A stretch of DNA of 64,000 nucleotides from Gluconobacter kondonii (GTDB taxonomy: Bacteria > Pseudomonadota > Alphaproteobacteria > Acetobacterales > Acetobacteraceae), in contig NZ_BEWP01000009.1 in assembly GCF_002723995.1 (NCBI RefSeq), positions 45,177-109,176 of the forward strand, in the 5' to 3' direction. The notes beneath the pieces are model-generated. The model did no database searches. It saw nothing but the letters and a program-made list of their open reading frames with translations, and had not been told where the DNA came from. The first letter of the stretch is position 1. Each line of letters begins with the position of its first letter. Positions 8,883-15,974 of the stretch are shown here, piece by piece. Made by a program: the position numbers and the translations under genes.

Positions 8883-8915
8883 CAAAAAAGGCGGCTCCCC
8901 AGGGAGCCGCCTTTT
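8883..8915. terminator. bidirectional Rho-independent terminator
   Basis: GGCGGCTCCC pairs with GGGAGCCGCC around a 2-base loop. There is TTTT on the plus side and an A6 run (T6 on the minus strand) on the other, so it serves both convergent units. Confidence 0.85.
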
Positions 8916-8941
8916 GCGCGTGTGGATCTGGCCGAGGCCGA

Positions 8942-9163
8942 TCAGGCGAGGCCGTTCGACGCGGCCCGGATCTCGTCAGGGGTGGCACCAGCGGCGCGCG
9001 CCTCTTCTGCGGCCTTCTCGATGCTGGAATCGAAGCGGGTATTTTCCAGAAACGTCATGAGGGCGTCCGCGATGGCGAAGCCCCGCGCAAGGTGCTCCAG
9101 CCGTCTCAGGGGGAGGCTCTTGGCGCTGGCGTCGGGAACATAGGGGGCGAGTGCGTGAGACAT
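8942..9163 (-). CDS. small hypothetical protein
   Basis: 73 residues from the ATG at 9163, with GGAG 8 bases upstream; a longer frame to 9211 lacks support. It is mostly helical (RRLEHLARGFAIADALMTFL). No family is recognised. It lies behind the terminator of the 9256-9912 gene and before the shared terminator at 8883, so it may have its own promoter. Confidence 0.65.
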   Translation of the reverse strand: MSHALAPYVPDASAKSLPLRRLEHLARGFAIADALMTFLENTRFDSSIEKAAEEARAAGATPDEIRAASNGLA

Positions 9164-9207
9164 GGGACAGGCTCCACGACCGGGCAGGGCCGGTCGCTCT
9201 TCGATGT

Positions 9208-9246
9208 GCAAAAAAACAGGAAGAGGCCGCGCCCTTTGGGCGCGGC
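9208..9246 (-). terminator. Rho-independent terminator
   Basis: GCCGCGCCC (9226-9234) and GGGCGCGGC (9238-9246) form a 9-bp stem, with a run of seven T on the minus strand. It ends the leftward gene 9256-9912. Confidence 0.8.
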
Positions 9247-9255
9247 GGGCTTGCC

Positions 9256-9912
9256 TTAGAAGCCCATGGCGTCCGCCTGAACGGCGGCAACGTCACGGGA
9301 GAGGCTGCGGCCATTGTCGCGGGTGTAAGGCTTCCAAGCCTGACCCATGAGTTCTTCATAGGCAGCGCATGCGCCAGAAGCGACGCAGGCCAGCGCGTAT
9401 GCCTTCGCGCCGTTCTCGGCGGCAATACGGCGCAGGCCGTCCACGCGGTTTTCTCCACCGTCCACGCCCAAGCGGTCTTCGTCGCGGTCGGCGTTCTTGA
9501 AACTGTCAGCCGCGTCAATGGCAATCATACGGCGGTTTTCGTAGAAGTTCGCGGCGCCATAGGCGGAACGGATGAGGCCATCCACCACGCGGTCAAGGTG
9601 CATCCGCAGACCGTTGAAATTCTGCTCGCCCCGAATGTGGGTCACGAGGATGGGAAACATCAGTTCGTATTGCTCGCGCACCATGTTGGACCCTGCCCCG
9701 GTCAGCTCGTCAACGTCACCCGCTTCGACACCGAACGCGGGCACGATTTTTGACATCTGGTCGTCAGAGGGAACAAGACGGAGAATGTCGGCCAGAGACG
9801 GCGCGGCAAGAGCCTTGGTGCGGCGTTGTGCTTCACTGAAGCGGCGAACAGCGGCGGGGGAATAGTTGCCCTGAGAAGCGTTCTGGGACATTGTGCGGGA
9901 TGCGTCGGACAT
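9256..9912 (-). CDS. hypothetical plasmid protein
   Basis: A 218-residue, mostly helical protein with no signal peptide or membrane segment. I recognise no family. Its promoter (10007-10035) is good and carries the CAAGTAAAA motif also found at ssb and the Toprim gene, so it probably shares their control. A weak AAAGG precedes the ATG; a second in-frame ATG is 7 codons in. Together with ssb and the Toprim protein it might act in plasmid DNA metabolism, but that rests on the shared motif only. Confidence 0.65.
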   Translation of the reverse strand: MSDASRTMSQNASQGNYSPAAVRRFSEAQRRTKALAAPSLADILRLVPSDDQMSKIVPAFGVEAGDVDELTGAGSNMVREQYELMFPILVTHIRGEQNFNGLRMHLDRVVDGLIRSAYGAANFYENRRMIAIDAADSFKNADRDEDRLGVDGGENRVDGLRRIAAENGAKAYALACVASGACAAYEELMGQAWKPYTRDNGRSLSRDVAAVQADAMGF

Positions 9913-9997
9913 GAAAACAACCTTTCTAGTCTAGCGAAGTCCCGTTCGGTGGTGAGACACCGTTCGGGGCGCTTTGTCTTGAGGGCCAATCCCTCTC

Positions 9998-10096
9998 GAC
10001 AAGTAAAAGATAGCCTTTCCGGCCGTTCATGACAAGAGAAAAAGCACAAAAAACCGCCATAAAACGCGCTTTATTTTTGCATGACAAGTAAAAAGA
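9998..10096 (-). promoter_or_regulatory. promoter and CAAGTAAAA operator motifs upstream of the 9256-9912 gene
   Basis: Minus-strand promoter TTGTCA, 17 bp, TATCTT (10007-10035). CAAGTAAAAG lies at 10000-10009 over the expected start region, and CAAGTAAAAA at 10085-10094 next to the repeated TTACTT (10097 and 10105) that precedes the structured-RNA candidate on the plus strand. The same decamer occurs at the ssb and Toprim promoters. Confidence 0.6.
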
Positions 10097-10124
10097 TTAC
10101 TTGATTACTTTATGACGACCTGTC

Positions 10125-10662
10125 GTTTTCCTAGACCCATCCTGCCCGTGCGGCGAGCACATTGACGGCGACGAGAGTGGAACGACAGTGGCGTTTTCCT
10201 GAGCCCATCCTGCCACCAGCCAAGACGGGCGACGGGACAGGCCGTCAAGCCAGGAGCGTCCTGAGCAAGGGTGGCTGGCCTGCGGCTGATGCGGGGTCGC
10301 GTGCGGCCCTGCAGCAGACGCGGGCCTGACACCTGAAGCCGAGGGTCGCGCAGAGGCTTTACGGACTGGCACGGCGACTGTCAGACTGAATGCTGGATGC
10401 GAGGACGCTGTCGTGGAACGGCCCTCCCGGGCGGTCCTTCAGGACCGTTCGGGAGGGACGAGGAGCCGTCTCACGGTCGAACGTGCCAGACCAGAACCGT
10501 CCGTTCATGGAAAAGGATGCGGGTGAACCGTTACCCGGACGGGCCGAGACGCGGGGTCCAGACGCCCGGTTGAGGGCGGCTGGACGCTGTGGCTCGGTCG
10601 AACTTGGCGACGCAGGAGCCTAGTGAGATAGGGTGAACGAACCCTTCAGGGCCGCCCCGACC
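10125..10662 (+). ncRNA. candidate large structured RNA, copy A
   Basis: A ~538-base GC-rich stretch without a credible gene, repeated in the same orientation at 12114-12650. By eye the two are roughly 85% alike, with changes concentrated in hairpin loops or preserving pairing. Hairpins include CCCTCCCG/CGGGAGGG with inner CGGTCC/GGACCG (10422-10457), CGGGT-8-ACCCG, GTCCAG...CTGGAC, and CCTA-6-TAGG. Frames on the plus strand are not maintained between copies. A repeated 5' motif (GTTTTCCTnnnCCCATCCTGCC) occurs twice within each copy. Function unknown; a structured DNA element is the alternative. Confidence 0.55.
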
Positions 10663-10677
10663 CTTCCTTTGCTTTTT

Positions 10678-10854
10678 CTACCTACGGCCCTGATTTGCGC
10701 CGGAAGAGTCCCGCGTCAGGAAGAACACACCCCCACCCACGGCAAGTACCAGCAGGCCTCCCCGGATTGGATGCAGAAAGCCCTGCCAGATCAGGAGAAG
10801 AATGGCGACCTGAATGATCAGCGCACTGATGCGAATGACGGTTTGTCGAGACAT
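10678..10854 (-). CDS. 58-residue two-helix membrane protein
   Basis: The reading frame from the ATG at 10854 gives a basic N-terminus, a hydrophobic stretch (ISALIIQVAILLLIWQGFL), a short PIRGG turn, a second stretch (LLVLAVGGGVFFLT) and a polar tail. That is a convincing small hairpin membrane protein, although its ribosome-binding site is weak. It lies downstream of the ssb operon terminator. No family is recognised. Confidence 0.55.
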   Translation of the reverse strand: MSRQTVIRISALIIQVAILLLIWQGFLHPIRGGLLVLAVGGGVFFLTRDSSGANQGRR

Positions 10855-10971
10855 GGAGCCAGTCTAGTCTTTTTTGCTGTCCTGGCGCAGCCCCCCTGTG
10901 GGGGGCGAGCACTGGGGGCATCAAAGCTCGCGCCGTCGAGGCGCGCCCGCCTGACTAAACCGGGCGAGCGG

Positions 10972-10997
10972 ACAACAAAAAGCGGCCCGGAGGCCGC
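10972..10997 (-). terminator. Rho-independent terminator of the ssb operon
   Basis: GCGGCC (10982-10987) and GGCCGC (10992-10997) form a stem, followed on the minus strand by a T5 run and TTG. It is just past the last small gene of the unit. Confidence 0.75.
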
Positions 10998-11006
10998 CTG
11001 TCGGTG

Positions 11007-11132
11007 TCACTGATGGGACGTTCGCAACTTTGCGAGCCGGGTGGCAATCGGTCCGATCGCAAGGCCCAGACCGATGGTGAAAACAGCGGCAGGAAGAAGA
11101 ATAAACAGGATACTCTGGGTCACGTTATCCAT
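11007..11132 (-). CDS. 41-residue single-pass membrane peptide
   Basis: The ATG at 11132 overlaps the preceding stop by 8 bp. The product has one hydrophobic stretch (ILFILLPAAVFTIGLGLAIG) and a basic C-terminus (RLAKLR). Overlap, membrane profile and the terminator just behind it support a real, coupled gene. Function unknown. Confidence 0.55.
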   Translation of the reverse strand: MDNVTQSILFILLPAAVFTIGLGLAIGPIATRLAKLRTSHQ

Positions 11133-11403
11133 TGGATTTCGCCTCCGTCTTGTCCTCAGGATAAGGGATATAGGCCAGAAAAGTCAAAGAAATTGCCTCA
11201 AGCGCGGCTCCCAGAAAAAAGCAGGTGACGGCACGCATGGGGGTCAACGGTCCTGTCCCGGAGATGAGTGGGGTCACGATGCCGAGCCCCCACGCGCTGA
11301 GGGCGAATGTCTGAAGGACGCTGGCAATCGCCTTGTAGCGGTCTTCCTTGTGTTTGGAGCGCTGCGGCGGGGGCAGCAGCGCCATGAGGCGGTCTTTGTT
11401 CAT
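11125..11403 (-). CDS. small membrane protein with two predicted helices
   Basis: A 92-residue protein: a basic N-terminus (PPPQRSKHKEDRYK), a hydrophobic region around residues 26-50 (ASVLQTFALSAWGLGIVTPL) and a second around 57-78 (AVTCFFLGAALEAISLTFLA). No family is recognised. It lies 28 bp downstream of ssb on the same strand and overlaps the next small gene, so the three probably form one transcript. Confidence 0.7.
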   Translation of the reverse strand: MNKDRLMALLPPPQRSKHKEDRYKAIASVLQTFALSAWGLGIVTPLISGTGPLTPMRAVTCFFLGAALEAISLTFLAYIPYPEDKTEAKSNG

Positions 11404-11431
11404 CTTACGCTATGCCCCTTCCCCCCGGCCC

Positions 11432-11926
11432 TCAAAATGGAATTTCGTCATCGAGGTCGTTCCCGCCCGGTGCGTCCCAGCCCGCATTGCGGTTTCCGTT
11501 GCCAGACGATCCCCCAGACCGGCCGCCACCGTTTCCACCACCAAAGCCGGCATCGCCCTCATCGCCATTGCCTCGGTTGCTGTCGATCAGCACCAGCTCA
11601 CCCCGGAAACGGTCAATGACAACCTCTGTAGTGTAGTGCTCCTGACCGCCCTGATCTGTCCATTTACGGGTGCGGAGTTCGCCTTCGATATAGACCTTGC
11701 GGCCTTTGCGAAGGAACCGCTCCGCCACGTCACCAGACCGCTCATTGAAGATGACGACACGGTGCCATTCGGTGCGCTCACGGCGCTCGCCGCTCTGGCG
11801 ATCGTTCCATGTGTCGGACGTAGCCAGAGGAAAACTCACGATCTTGGAACCGGACTGCGTATGACGGACTTCGGGGTCTTTACCAAGGTTGCCAACGAGA
11901 ATGACTTTGTTAACGGAACCAGCCAT
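11432..11926 (-). CDS. ssb: single-stranded DNA-binding protein
   Basis: A 164-residue protein from the ATG at 11926, with GGAGG 5 bases upstream; a TTG at 11938 gives a longer frame but overlaps this site. It starts with NKVILVGNLGKDPEVRHTQ, has ERTEWHRVVIFNE and KGRKVYIEGELRTRKW in the OB fold, a Gly-rich linker, and the acidic tip DLDDEIPF that recruits partner proteins. Plasmid SSBs are common in leading regions, where they coat the entering strand. It has a strong promoter (TTGACC, 17 bp, TAATAT) with the CAAGTAAAAA motif in the spacer, suggesting repression shared with two other genes. Confidence 0.95.
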   Translation of the reverse strand: MAGSVNKVILVGNLGKDPEVRHTQSGSKIVSFPLATSDTWNDRQSGERRERTEWHRVVIFNERSGDVAERFLRKGRKVYIEGELRTRKWTDQGGQEHYTTEVVIDRFRGELVLIDSNRGNGDEGDAGFGGGNGGGRSGGSSGNGNRNAGWDAPGGNDLDDEIPF

Positions 11927-11996
11927 AAGAGCCTCCAAGAAATAGGGAACGTATCAACTGGACTGTTTCGGCGTTATTGCCTCCGTCCATGAATAG

Positions 11997-12025
11997 ATAT
12001 TAGGTTTTTACTTGCTCACGGTCAA
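11997..12025 (-). promoter_or_regulatory. ssb promoter with CAAGTAAAAA motif in the spacer
   Basis: On the minus strand, TTGACC (12020-12025), a 17-bp spacer and TAATAT (11997-12002). The spacer contains CAAGTAAAAA (12005-12014), the same decamer seen at the promoters upstream of 9912 and 33741. Confidence 0.7.
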
Positions 12026-12113
12026 CGAAAAACCGCAGGAAACCGCCGTTTTCGAGGAAATAAACTCTCCAAAATTGAGGGTTTACTTATTGAATACTTA
12101 ATAGACATTTGAT

Positions 12114-12650
12114 GTTTTCCTAGACCCATCCTGCCCGTGCGGCGAGCACGCCGACGACGACGAGAGTGAAAGGGAGGTGGCGTTTTCCTGAGCCCATCCT
12201 GCCACGGGCCAAGACGGGCGACGGGACAGGCCGTCAAGCCCGGAGCGTCCTGAGCAAGGGGGGCTGGTTTGCGTCTGATGCGGGACCGCGTGCGGCCCTG
12301 CAGCAGATGCGGGCCTGACACCTGAAGCCGAGGGTCGCGCAGTGGCTTTACGGACTGGCACGGCGACTGTCAGACTGAACGCTGGATGCGAGGCCACCTC
12401 CATGGAACATGCCTCCGCGGACGGTCCGAAGGACTGGCCGGGGAGGTTGAGGAGCCGTCTCACGAACAGATCCCTCAGACCAGGACCGCCCGTTCATGGA
12501 AAAGGATGCGGGTAAGCCGTACCCGAAAGGGCCAGACCCGAGGTTCAGACGCCCGACTGAGGGCGGCTGGACGTCGGGGCTACGCGGAGCTTGGCGACGA
12601 AGGAGCCTAGCGCAGTAGGGCGAACGAACCCGTCAGGGCCGCCCCGATCC
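12114..12650 (+). ncRNA. candidate large structured RNA, copy B
   Basis: A second copy of the ~540-base element at 10125. Differences respect pairing: the long hairpin is GCCTCC/GGAGGT with inner CGGTCC/GGACTG (12411-12447), where an outer C-G has become G-U and an inner G-C has become G-U. CGGGT-ACCCG keeps its stem while the loop shortens, and the CCTA/TAGG stem keeps its arms with a different loop. AT-rich sequence ending GAATACTTAA precedes it. Like copy A, it stands back to back with a leftward gene carrying the CAAGTAAAAA motif (ssb). Confidence 0.55.
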
Positions 12651-12719
12651 TCTCTTCGCCTCCCCTCCCCTTCACATCACCCACGGGTCAGTCTCGAAGA
12701 AAGAAAACACTCTATCCCC

Positions 12720-12727
12720 TCTCTCCC
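12720..12727 (+). repeat. target-site duplication, left copy (first IS66 element)
   Basis: TCTCTCCC abuts the left end of the element and recurs exactly at 23687-23694. Confidence 0.92.
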
Positions 12728-12807
12728 GTAAGCGTCCGGAGATGACACGCTGCGATCCTGCGTGAGGTGTGCCTTAATCGTGCCTCCACTACGGGTATTG
12801 GAATGTC

Positions 12808-13467
12808 ATGATTAATCGGAAAGAGGTTTGGCGAGACCGGCTTGTCCAGTTTGCTGAGAGCGGGCTGACGCAGACTGCTTTCTGCAGCCGCCATGGTCTC
12901 AGCGCCAAAGCTCTTCGGCTCTGGGCGCGTCGGCTCGGTTTTGTCTGGCCGCCACCGATCAAGGCGTCGATCCCGGACGGGACATCAGGAGAACGGGCTA
13001 AGGAATTCTCTGGCTCGTCCAGAACGGATCTTGCGATCCCCGTTGGGGATCTGAAAAGTCTTCTGGCCGTCCGGGTGCGTAAGACATGGACGCCCGAGGA
13101 GAGTTTGGCGCTTCTGGTCGACGCCCGGCAATCAGGCATGTCGCTGGATCGCTATGCCAAAATGAACGGTCTGACACCCAGTATGCTGTATCGTTGGCAG
13201 AAACAGTTTGCCGATCAACTTGCGGAATGTCCGGCTGATCCCCTGGCACGTCAGCCGAAATTTGCCGCAGTTAAAATCGACGACATGCCTTCCACGTCAC
13301 AACAGATGGCCCAAACACAAGCCTCTCCACTTGCCTCCAAAGACAAACAAAACTTTGGAGCGTACATTGAAATCGTGCTGCGCAATGGGCGTATCCTGCG
13401 GATCACCACTCCGATCGACTTTGAAGCGATGACCCGACTGGCGGATGCGCTTGAGGCTGCGGCATGA
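12808..13467 (+). CDS. tnpA: IS66-family accessory protein TnpA
   Basis: A 219-residue protein with a helix-turn-helix-like start (FAESGLTQTAFCSRHGLSAK, LRLWARRLGF) and a second similar unit (SGMSLDRYAKMNGLTPSMLY), typical of IS66 TnpA. It is needed with TnpB for transposition in well-studied IS66 members. It overlaps tnpB by 4 bp, and about 60 bp separate its ATG from the left inverted repeat. Nearly identical to the copy at 40517. Confidence 0.92.
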   Translation: MINRKEVWRDRLVQFAESGLTQTAFCSRHGLSAKALRLWARRLGFVWPPPIKASIPDGTSGERAKEFSGSSRTDLAIPVGDLKSLLAVRVRKTWTPEESLALLVDARQSGMSLDRYAKMNGLTPSMLYRWQKQFADQLAECPADPLARQPKFAAVKIDDMPSTSQQMAQTQASPLASKDKQNFGAYIEIVLRNGRILRITTPIDFEAMTRLADALEAAA

Positions 13468-13826
13468 TCAGCCTCCCACCCCATATCCGGGTTCATGTGG
13501 CCCTGGGCTACACCGATTTGCGCAAGGGGATCGACGGGTTGTCGGTGCTGGTACAGGAGACGCTGCGGGCCGATCCGTTCAGCGGGCATGTATTTGTGTT
13601 TCGCGGCCGAAAGGCCGGACTGATCAAGCTGTTGTATCACGATGGTAACGGCATGTGCCTGTATGCCAAGCGCCTCGATCAGGGTATCTTTACATGGCCG
13701 GTTACGCAGGCCAGCCCCGGAGAACCGGCGACGGTTCTGCTCACCCCGGCCCGATTGTCGATGCTTCTGGAAGGATTGGACTGGCGGGCCCAGGCCCCCG
13801 CGCGACGTATGCTGATGGCAGGGTAA
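13464..13826 (+). CDS. tnpB: IS66-family accessory protein TnpB
   Basis: A 120-residue protein with the IS66 Orf2 signature: VHVALGYTDLRKGIDGLSVL, FSGHVFVFRGRKAGLIKLLY and the end GLDWRAQAPARRML. Its start overlaps the tnpA stop by 4 bp, and tnpC follows after a short gap. The role is accessory to TnpC. Confidence 0.94.
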   Translation: MISLPPHIRVHVALGYTDLRKGIDGLSVLVQETLRADPFSGHVFVFRGRKAGLIKLLYHDGNGMCLYAKRLDQGIFTWPVTQASPGEPATVLLTPARLSMLLEGLDWRAQAPARRMLMAG

Positions 13827-13878
13827 AACGCGCCGATTTTTCTTGTATCAACCCGCAGAAAACTGGCATTTTATAGAC

Positions 13879-15405
13879 ATGCGGATTGCCCTCGACAGCC
13901 TGCCGTTTGACCCGATCACCCTGCAAACCATGGTGCGGGATCTGGCCGGCGCTGTGGATGAGGGGCGGATCGAGATTGATCGCTTGCGGCAGATCATCCG
14001 GGAGTTCCAGCGCGCCCGGTTCGGTCGTCGCGCCGAGACACTCGAACCCGATCAGCTTCTGTTGACGCTGGAAGCCGACATACCCAAAACCCCTGTCATT
14101 GCACCTACCTCGACGCTTATTACGGAAATCAGCGGCGCTGCACCGATAGTTAAATCCCCGCATCGCAAAGCCTTGCCAGAGCATCTGCCGCGCACGGACG
14201 TGACGATCCTGCCCGACGTGACAGCCTGTCTGTCCTGCGGTGGCGCACTGCGCGACGCAGGCACGACCACCAGTGAAATGCTGGACTGGGTTCCGGCCTC
14301 GGTGCGGGTCGTGCGGATCAACCGGCCCAAATGCGCGTGCCGCGCCTGCGGGACGCTGCATCAGGCTCCGGCACCCGAGCGCATCGCCGAAGGGTGCCTC
14401 GCCACTCCGGGCCTGATCGCGCATGTGCTGACCAGCCGTTATTGCGATCACCTGCCGCTGTATCGCCAAAGCCAGATGTTGGCACGTCACGGTGTCGCTC
14501 CCGCGCGTTCCACGCTGACCGATTGGGTCAAGGCCGCCGCCTGGTGGCTGGCCCCGCTGCGTGACCAGCTGATGATCCATGTCTGTGCCGCAGAACGGGT
14601 TTTCGCGGATGACACCCCACTGCCCATCCTTGATCCGGGACGTGGCCGGACTAAAACCGGACGGCTCTGGGCCTACACGCGCGACGATCGCCCCTTTGGC
14701 GGTAAGGCCCCGCCAGCCGTGGTGTTTTATGCGACACCGGATCGCACGTCCGCTTGGCCGGCACGCCATCTGAAAAGCTATCGCGGCGTTCTGCAAGTCG
14801 ACGGCTATGCCGGGTTTGAGCAGCTGAGACGGGACGGAAAAATCCATCTGGCGGCCTGCTGGGCGCACACGCGCCGTAAGTTTTACGAGTTGCACCAGAC
14901 GGGATCACCAATGGCAACCGAGGCTTTGATGCAGATCCGGTCTCTGTATGAGATTGAGGCATCCCTTCGGGGGCTGCCGCCTGATCAACGCAAAACGCTT
15001 CGGGATGAGCAAAGTCGACCGCGTGTTGAGGCGCTGGAACTCTGGCTCCGACAAAAACTGGCTTTGCTCCCCTCTCGCGCCAGACTGGCGGAAGCGATCC
15101 GCTATGCGTTGAACCGCTGGGACGATCTCGCGCGGTTTGTCGAGGACGGACGCATAGATCTTGACACAAATCCGGTGGAACGGGCCATTCGACCCATCAC
15201 GCTCGGCCGTAAGAATGCTTTGTTCGCGGGTAGCGAAGGCGGCGCCAACCGATGGGCCATCGTGGCGTCCCTGATCGAAACAGCCAAGCTCAATGGCATT
15301 GAGCCGTTCGTCTGGCTGCGTGACGTGTTGACGCGCATGATCGACGGATATCCAGCAGCCCGGATCAGCGAACTGCTTCCATTCCCCCAAAGCGCCAACG
15401 GCTGA
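13879..15405 (+). CDS. tnpC: IS66-family transposase TnpC
   Basis: A 508-residue DDE transposase. A coiled N-terminus is followed by a zinc-binding region (CLSCGGALRD, CACRACGTLH). Likely catalytic Asp residues are in VFADDTPLP and LQVDGYAGFE, and the terminal Glu region is KNALFAGSEGGANRWA. The start is set at ATG 13879; the frame extends back to a TTG at 13843, and either is possible since the ribosome-binding site is weak. Very close to the copy at 41588. Confidence 0.94.
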   Translation: MRIALDSLPFDPITLQTMVRDLAGAVDEGRIEIDRLRQIIREFQRARFGRRAETLEPDQLLLTLEADIPKTPVIAPTSTLITEISGAAPIVKSPHRKALPEHLPRTDVTILPDVTACLSCGGALRDAGTTTSEMLDWVPASVRVVRINRPKCACRACGTLHQAPAPERIAEGCLATPGLIAHVLTSRYCDHLPLYRQSQMLARHGVAPARSTLTDWVKAAAWWLAPLRDQLMIHVCAAERVFADDTPLPILDPGRGRTKTGRLWAYTRDDRPFGGKAPPAVVFYATPDRTSAWPARHLKSYRGVLQVDGYAGFEQLRRDGKIHLAACWAHTRRKFYELHQTGSPMATEALMQIRSLYEIEASLRGLPPDQRKTLRDEQSRPRVEALELWLRQKLALLPSRARLAEAIRYALNRWDDLARFVEDGRIDLDTNPVERAIRPITLGRKNALFAGSEGGANRWAIVASLIETAKLNGIEPFVWLRDVLTRMIDGYPAARISELLPFPQSANG

Positions 15406-15487
15406 TTTGGGGGGAAGCAGAATGTCAGCTTCGGGTCTTTGGTAGGCAACAGCAGACGGAGTTTTTTTGCTGATCGTCAGGCGTCGC

Positions 15488-15901
15488 TCAATGATCATCC
15501 GTACAAAGCGTATGGTCTCCCAAAACTTCGATAACGCGACACGTACTGACTGTCTGGCAGGCGCACTGATCAAGCATTCGACGCATCTCAGTCTTTAGTG
15601 CCGTCAATCGGGTGATACGCTTTTCAATCTCGACGAGCTGCCGCTTGGCGATCTCGTCAACGGCTGCACAGCTTTGATCAGGTTCATCCGAAAGTGTCAG
15701 CAACTCTCTGATGTCATCAAGAGAGAAACCGAGTTCTCGGGCATGCCGGATGAAACTGAGTCTTTGACCAACGGCCATTTCATATATCCGCTGGCCGCCT
15801 TCGCTTCGCTCAGGACATGACAGGAGACCGATCTGTTCATAGTAGCGGATGGTCGGCACTTTCACGCCAGTAAGCCGCGATAATTTTCCGATGGTCAGCA
15901 T
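15488..15901 (-). CDS. MerR-family metal-responsive regulator
   Basis: 137 residues from the ATG at 15901 (AGAGGG upstream; a TTG at 15916 is in frame). It has a winged helix (TIGKLSRLTGVKVPTIRYYE), a dimerisation helix, and a Cys-rich metal loop (CACQTVSTC and a later C in DHTLCTDDH) with a further Cys in QSCAAVDEI. This resembles the ZntR/CadR/PbrR branch sensing divalent soft metals (Cd, Zn, Pb), but the exact metal cannot be read from sequence. It is divergent from the efflux operon and shares its MerR-type promoter. Confidence 0.88.
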   Translation of the reverse strand: MLTIGKLSRLTGVKVPTIRYYEQIGLLSCPERSEGGQRIYEMAVGQRLSFIRHARELGFSLDDIRELLTLSDEPDQSCAAVDEIAKRQLVEIEKRITRLTALKTEMRRMLDQCACQTVSTCRVIEVLGDHTLCTDDH

Positions 15902-15910
15902 AAAACCCTC

Positions 15911-15941
15911 TTGCACCTCTAGTGACTAGAGCAATTATATC
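15911..15941 (+). promoter_or_regulatory. MerR-type promoter with 19-bp spacer and operator dyad
   Basis: A -35 TTGCAC (15911-15916), a 19-bp spacer and a -10 TATATC (15936-15941). The spacer starts with the perfect dyad CTCTAG-TGA-CTAGAG (15917-15931). Overlong spacers with such dyads are the hallmark of promoters untwisted by MerR-family activators. Confidence 0.85.
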
Positions 15942-15974
15942 TCCTGTTCCCTGCCGAGCGAACAGGAGAACCAG

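Noticed and set aside
8852..9753. Two long rightward frames across 8.85-9.75 kb
   Set aside because: They cross two terminators and lie opposite leftward genes with proper start signals.
10097..10372. Leftward frame in structured copy A, parallel to one at 12098-12463 in copy B
   Set aside because: The two frames are colinear, but amino-acid changes are as frequent as expected without selection (for example W/G, H/P, P/T). There is no start signal, and other parts of the repeat have no shared frame.
10390..10623. Rightward frame in structured copy A
   Set aside because: The matching part of copy B is read in another frame, so no protein is conserved.
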